Shown here: positions 58,703 to 64,000 of the stretch, one piece after another
Numbering within the stretch: the first letter of the stretch is position 1
Layout: every line of letters begins with the position of its first letter
Source of the DNA: Notamacropus eugenii
Lineage: Eukaryota > Chordata > Mammalia > Diprotodontia > Macropodidae
Direction of reading: 5' to 3'
DNA: 64,000 nucleotides
NCBI RefSeq assembly: GCF_028372415.1
Contig: NC_092872.1
Span: 89,820,575-89,884,574 of the forward strand
Notes under the pieces: model-generated
Seen by the model: the letters and a program-made list of their open reading frames with translations, nothing else
Database searches by the model: none
Told to the model about the DNA's origin: nothing
Made by a program: the position numbers and the translations under genes

Positions 58703-60041
58703 AGATGACATCAACCCCTGTTGAAATGGTATATAAAATGTTCACCCAAATCCCAAAATGAGTTCAGTTCCAATACTGTAGCTCCATGCAGATTTTAAGA
58801 GAAACAAAATGATGGATACAACCTAATCATGTTTGTCTTTATTAAACCAAACTCTGCTCTCTCCCAACCACAGTTCTTCTCCATGGCTGGAAGGAAGGAA
58901 GGGAGAAGGGAATGAAGTCTCTCATGGTCCTTTCACATATGCAGGTTTCTGGGTTATTGTAACTTTGGTCATTTCCCTCCCATTCTCAATCCTGACCCCT
59001 TTGTAAGTTTCCATTGGCACTGAGTTCCATCATTAAGGGTCACTTGAGGTGGACATTAATGCCTTTAGGTATTAGGCAATCCTGCCTGTCCCTTCAAACT
59101 CCAGCAGCCTAGCCTACCTTCCAAACTAAAACTGCTCTATTGGGAAACTACCTAAACACTAATTCAGTGGGTTAATCCTCCCTTGGAGTGTGCCCAGAAT
59201 ATGTTTTATTGTTTCCCTTCTCCAGGCTTCCTAGTTGTACTGGGCAGCTTGGAGCCTTCTCTTCTTTACCCAGGTTTGTATATTCCGTTTTTCTTTGGTT
59301 CAAATGAATATGTAAGGTGATTCAAGTAGATTTGGTAAAGAAAAAAAAAAGATTTACATCAAAATCATGCAAATAGTTAAATCATATAAACTTAAAACAA
59401 ACTTGAAATTGGAGTTTAAGACTACTTATCTAACAATTATATGAACATTAACATTAACATGTTTGCATTTTAATTTTAATTACATGAACATTAACATGTT
59501 TAAGACTTTCATTTACATTATTATTTCTCATACCCTATTCAAATTCACCTAAATTTTTGAAGAGAAGGTAGTTTCCCCCAACCTAGACTTTGTCTGGAGG
59601 GACTTTCAAGGTCAACTAGTTCCACCTTCTCATTTTATCAATTGGAAATAGACACACGGTCATATATATACTAAGTGGGAAAGCTTAGATCCCAACTGAA
59701 GCTCTCTGACTCCAAATTAAGTTGTTGTTTTTTTTTCAAACTACTCCACAACCAAGCACCTCACATTCCAGGTAATCTATATGCAATTAAATTTTAAGAC
59801 TCTTTAAAGAATGGTTTTGCTGCTGGGAGGAGAATGCTCTGAATAGAAGGGAACTGAGAAGGGGTTGTGTAAGTGATGTAGAGGGCTTTGGAATTTTGGA
59901 ATTTGGCCTTTAGACACTTGGGAGGAAATTTAGGAAGACAAGTAGAAGATGACAGAGAAGGGTTAGTGTTAAATGAAAAAAATTTGAACTGAAGGAGCTG
60001 AGGAGAAAAAGTACACTTGACATTAAGTCATAGATAGTTAC
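58703..60041. other. No recognised gene
   Basis: Unassigned. 59590-59710 has a few antisense-MIR words ('cattttatcaattggaaata'). No ORF of note. Confidence 0.35.
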
Positions 60042-60870
60042 GGGCAGCGAGGTAGCACAGTGGATAGAGCACTGGACCTGGAATCAAGGAGAACTGAATT
60101 CAAATTGGTGAGGTTCAGGGTCACCCCAAAATGTTGGGGTGCAAGGTTATCCCAAAAGAATTTGCTCAGTCTGTTTCCAAATCAAGTATAAGCATTTAGA
60201 GGGGGTAACACACAAGACAATATACCAAGCAAGTTCTTATGCCCTTTAAGGGAGATGCATCTCAAGGGAAACCCCAGTTTAAGGTAGCTTCTCCCTCCTC
60301 CCTTCCTACCCACCCCCCCATCAAGGGAGATGGGGAAAGCCAGATTAAGGGAGAATGTCAATTAAGAGGAACACCCTTCAACTAAGAAAGCTACCCTCTA
60401 ACCAGGAGAGGTAGGGATTTTTATAGAGTAAAACCTGCTGTGGGCCAGGAGATGAGGTGACCAGAGACATTTAGGCAAGGGGGTGGGGAGATGAGGCAAT
60501 CAGAGGCAGCAGTTTCACAGTTTCCTATTCCATAGTTCACCCTAGGACAGGAGAGGCAGAGCCCCCCTTCCCCTCATTTCATTGACAGTTTACTTGAATC
60601 TTTGTCTCCTAAAGTGGCTTTAGGTGGTACTTGAGATAATGGGCTTCTTATTGACCATTCTATTTGAATCTCATAAAAATTTGGCTTTTGCTGCTTACTA
60701 GCTGTGTGACCCTGGTCAAGTCACTTAACCCTGTTTGCCTCAGTTCCCTCATCTATAAAATAAACCGGATAAGGAAATGACAAGCCACTGCAGTGTCTTT
60801 GCTAAGAAAACCCCAAATGGAATCATGAAGAGTAGAACACAACTGAAATGATTGAACAATGATTCATGTA
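60042..60870 (+). mobile_element. MAR1-type SINE split by an LTR
   Basis: The left half is 60042-60105 ('gggcagcgaggtagcacagt', 'cactggacctggaatcaagg') and the right half 60681-60870 ('ttactagctgtgtgaccctg', 'tgcctcagttccctcatcta', 'agaacacaactgaaatgatt'). Joined, they give one continuous full-length SINE. Confidence 0.9.
60102..60680 (-). mobile_element. Solo LTR inside a SINE
   Basis: The LTR is about 60106-60673 on the - strand. Its - strand end reads 'ttttggggtgaccctgaacc' then 'tcacca', parallel to the end of the LTR at 58702. AAAT occurs at 60102-60105 and 60677-60680, a possible 4 bp target duplication, with three unexplained bases (60674-60676) between. No internal sequence remains. 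Confidence 0.7.
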
Positions 60871-60989
60871 TATCTTATTTTTTTATTCTATTTACTTCCC
60901 CTTGCATCAGTTTGCCTTAGTTTTTGATGAGGAACTCTTAACTTGACCAAGTGCCCCATTGTTTGTTGATACTATGTTTGTCCTCATGG

Positions 60990-63900
60990 AAGATATTTGA
61001 CAACATGGCAGAAAACATTATGCTAAAAAGCATGAGAGCAAGCACACAGCCTTGTTTCACTCCATTGGTGACTGAGAAAGCAGGAAAGCATTCTCCATTA
61101 TCCAAAACCTAGGCAAGCATGCTGTCCTGAAACTGATATATGATATTGATGAACTTCTCTTGGAAACCAAATTTTGACATAATTTTCCATAAGCCCTCAT
61201 GATTGACAGTATCAAAGCCTGGGTCAGAACTACGCATGTTGTGTAGAGACCTCTGTTCCACTTCTGGCATTTCTCCTGGAGTGGTTGACCAGCAAACACC
61301 ATATGGACAATTCTTCAATCCTTTCTGAAGCCACACTGGCTCTCAGGAAGATGAGAATCTTTCAGGTGAAGGATCAGCCTATTAATGAGGACTCTGGCAA
61401 GACTCTTGCCAGGAATGACTAAAAGAAAGACCCTCCCTTTACCTTTATAGAGATGGACAATGGAGGTGACTTTGAACTCCTGGGGATAATCTCTGCATGC
61501 CATGCTGGAGGAACCAAATGGCATTCAAAACCTCTACTTCAGTTGGAAGTTTGGCTAGATAGGGATTGACTTCAACCTGAGATTAATGGTCAGTGACTTC
61601 AGCATTGATTGATATTGATCTGTTGAGAACAGTATGGAAGTGGTCAGCCCATCTCTCTAGGATCATGTCTTTATGACTAATTAATGTGTCTCCATCAGCA
61701 TGGAGTAGTTGAGATGCACCATAGGTCTGTGGTCCACAAATACATTTCAGGCCATCATAAAAGCACTTAGGATTGTTACTATCAGCAAAAACTTGATTTC
61801 ATCTTCCTTCTTACTGAACCCAAAATCCTGAATCTCTCAGCTTTGCTTGTACTTTACTTTTCATGGAATCAAATGCTTCCTTCTTAAAGATGGATGAACT
61901 ATCCTGCTGGTAAACCCCATGGAGTTCTCATTTCTCATTTAAGAGCTTCTGAATTTCCTTATCATTTTTTGTCAAACCAGTTTTGATGTTTGTGAGTGTT
62001 CTGACCCAGATGAGCAAAGGCAATCTTACACACCGAATCTCTGAAAGCTGTCCCCTCCTTTTCTGCTCCACTGTTCCCAGCTGTGTGTTGACTCAATTTT
62101 CCCTCCAAGTTAGCAATAAACTATTTATATTCAGAGAAGTGCTCAAGCCTGTTGACATTAATTTTTCCCATAGTCATTTTCCATGGAGCTGCTGCTTGTA
62201 TTGAATGTGAATGCTTAGCTTGAAGAAGATAAGTCCATGATCAGTCCATCACTCTGTACTACACATTCCCTTTGTCATTCTCACAATCTGTCTATCTCTT
62301 CTCCTTATAATCACAGAGTATATAAATGGAACACAGTTTTGATGATGAGAAGGTCATGAGATACATAAATCTTCAGTAGTAAGTGACTATTACTCTTGTT
62401 ATTTACTACTGCACTCCTGCCAAGGATCTTCTGCCATGGCTGGTAGTCTACTCCAGCATTAAAGTTACCCAGAATTATAAGCATGTCCTCTTTTGGAACA
62501 TTGATAAAGTTCTCTAGGTCTTCCCAAAATTTTTCTTTGACCTCATCAGAGTTCGCCATGATGGATCATAGACACTGATGAATGTGGTATGGCATTTTAT
62601 CGCAAGTGACAATCACATTTTCATGAGCCTGCTGTTCATTCCTTTTGGTAGGCATACAAACTTATTGATTAAATTAGTTTTGATTACAAAACCTTCACCA
62701 ACTTCATGGACCTCCCTTTCACTGAGGTCACTCCAGAAAAACATGTATCCAGCTTTGACTTCAGTAAGCTGGCCTTCATTTGCCATCCTTGTTTCACTCA
62801 GGGCTACTATTTGGATGCAATATCTGTTTAGTTCTCTCACAGCAAGAGCTGTTCATCTTTCAGGTCTACTGGATTTTGGGTTTTCCATAAGTGTGTGCAT
62901 ATTTCATATACAATGTTGAGTAGAATTGCAGAAGTTTTTGTACATTTTTTGGTGTTTCAGTTGCAGGGTGGAATTCCCACCTCCCAAAGTAATCAAGTCA
63001 GGCTTGGGTAAGAAAACAATTTTTAGGAAACCTTTTCTTTTTTTTTCATTGAATTATTTTATTTGTTTTCAATGTTCGACAATCACTTCCATATATCTTA
63101 GATTTTTTTTCCACTCCCTCCCTCTCATTCCCCTCTCCCTCCCCACTCCCTCTCTGAGAGGGTGTACAATCTTACATGGGTTTTATATGTACATTCCTAT
63201 TAAATGCATGTTGCCTAGAAGAATTAAAATGAATGGGAGAAACCATAAAATAAAACAAAACATAATACAAAAGAAAATGGTCTGTTTGTGATTCAATTCC
63301 ATAGCTCTTTCTCTGGATGTAGAAGATGTTTTGTCTTGAGTCCATTGGAAATTTTTTAAGTCCATGCATTTCAATGAAGTACTAAGTCTACCAGAAAAAT
63401 TTCTTGCACACTGTGGTTGTTGCTGTGTACAAAGTTCTCCTGGTTCTGCTCCTTTCACTCAGCATCAATTCATATAAGTCTTTCCATGCTTCTCTGAAGT
63501 CTTACTGTTCATTGTTTCTCATAGCACTATAGTATTCCGTTACATTCATATACCACAAGTTGTTCAGCCATTCCCCAATTGATGGGCATCCCCTTGATTT
63601 CCAGTTTTTGGCCACCACAAAGAGAGCTTCTATAAATATTTTTGTACATGTGGGAGACTTTCCCATTTCTATGATCTCTTTGGGATAGAAGATCCCAAAA
63701 GCGATCCCAGAAGCGATATTGCTAGGTCAAAGGGTATGCATACTTTTGTAGCCCTTTGGGCATATGAAACCTTTTCTGGGTCCTTCCTCACACTAGGAGG
63801 TGAGCAGTGCAATTCTTAAAAGATTGATCAGACACCCAGGGGGCTGGTGAATCCCACTGCTCCTTCTAATGAGAAGACAACCCTATGGCATGGGCTGCCT

Positions 63901-64000
63901 GTGTGCAGGATTATGACTATAGCTCCCAGTGTATCCACACCTGTTGCTTTTTCACTTGTCTGCCACCATAGGACTTTGAGATAGATAGATAAAAATGGTA
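60990..64000 (-). mobile_element. Second RTE-clade LINE copy, split by an L1
   Basis: On the - strand it repeats the RTE element of 33-37 kb: 5' UTR (64000-63778 and 63036-62990), endonuclease (62850-62300; 'ALSETR', 'LIILGNFNA'), linker and RT (62050-61000). The frame 62840-62613 begins MRELNRYCIQIVALSETRMA. The IDLTKAFDT region survives only in broken frames (61302-61057). Similarity to the first copy stops near 60990, before the FADD box, so the catalytic half of RT is missing. It runs off the right edge. An L1 interrupts the 5' UTR at 63039-63765. Confidence 0.8.
63027..63777 (-). mobile_element. 5'-truncated L1 3' end with 12 bp TSD
   Basis: The L1 segment is 63039-63765 in antisense: a T run at 63039-63046 (poly-A on the - strand), L1 3' UTR, then 'agccattccccaattgatgg' near 63566 and 'tttgtagccctttgggcata' near 63746 (the reverse of the 'cccaaagggctataaa' site at 24703). 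GAAACCTTTTCT flanks it at 63027-63038 and 63766-63777. The host RTE sequence is continuous across the pair. Confidence 0.93.

Overview
The window looks like an intergenic stretch of a marsupial nuclear genome. The evidence is its repeats. Many copies of a tRNA-headed CORE-SINE carry the head 'gggcagctaggtggcacagtgga' or close variants and the body 'tgtgtgaccctgggcaagtcactt', the pattern of marsupial MAR1/WSINE-type SINEs. With them are marsupial-type L1 and half-L1 (HAL1-like) elements, an RTE-clade LINE with a SINE family sharing its 3' tail, and older L2, CR1/L3 and MIR relics. The species cannot be told from the sequence. No intact host protein-coding gene is visible. Long ORFs are few and almost all lie inside transposons, microsatellites or chance frames.

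Layout. 1-5.3 kb: degraded L2, MIR, CR1/L3 and a SINE with clear target-site duplications (TSDs). 5.9-8.3 kb: a compact LTR element with two related LTRs around a 1.2 kb internal region without visible pol. 8.4-20 kb: RTE-tail SINEs, MIR/MAR1 copies, L2 ends and an old degraded L1. 21.6-28.6 kb: several L1 ORF2 bodies on the + strand with nested SINEs. 28.8-30.5 kb: L2. 33.1-37.2 kb: a nearly complete but broken RTE-type LINE sitting in a TA/CA microsatellite. 40.8-42.3 kb: a second L2. 42.35-43.0 kb: an LTR. 43.49-45.4 kb: a processed ELF3 (ETS transcription factor) pseudogene with coding region plus 3' UTR. 45.8-47.5 kb: LTR-derived sequence. 49.85-52.23 kb: a full-length HAL1-like element on the - strand with an 18 bp TSD. 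53.7-60.9 kb: nested L1 3' ends and several LTRs, two of them inserted into SINEs. 61-64 kb: a second RTE copy on the - strand, split by a 5'-truncated L1 with a 12 bp TSD and running off the window end.

The story here is retrotransposon archaeology rather than a gene system. An RTE LINE and the SINEs that share its 3' tail (and apparently its 5' region) occur together. L1-type machinery probably explains the HAL1 element, the SINEs with TSDs and the ELF3 retrocopy. At least three members of one LTR family, and a fourth LTR with the same U5 motif, mark past retroviral activity. I found no convincing undescribed system. The most worthwhile items are the RTE/SINE shared 5' region, the HAL1-like element and the ELF3 retrocopy.
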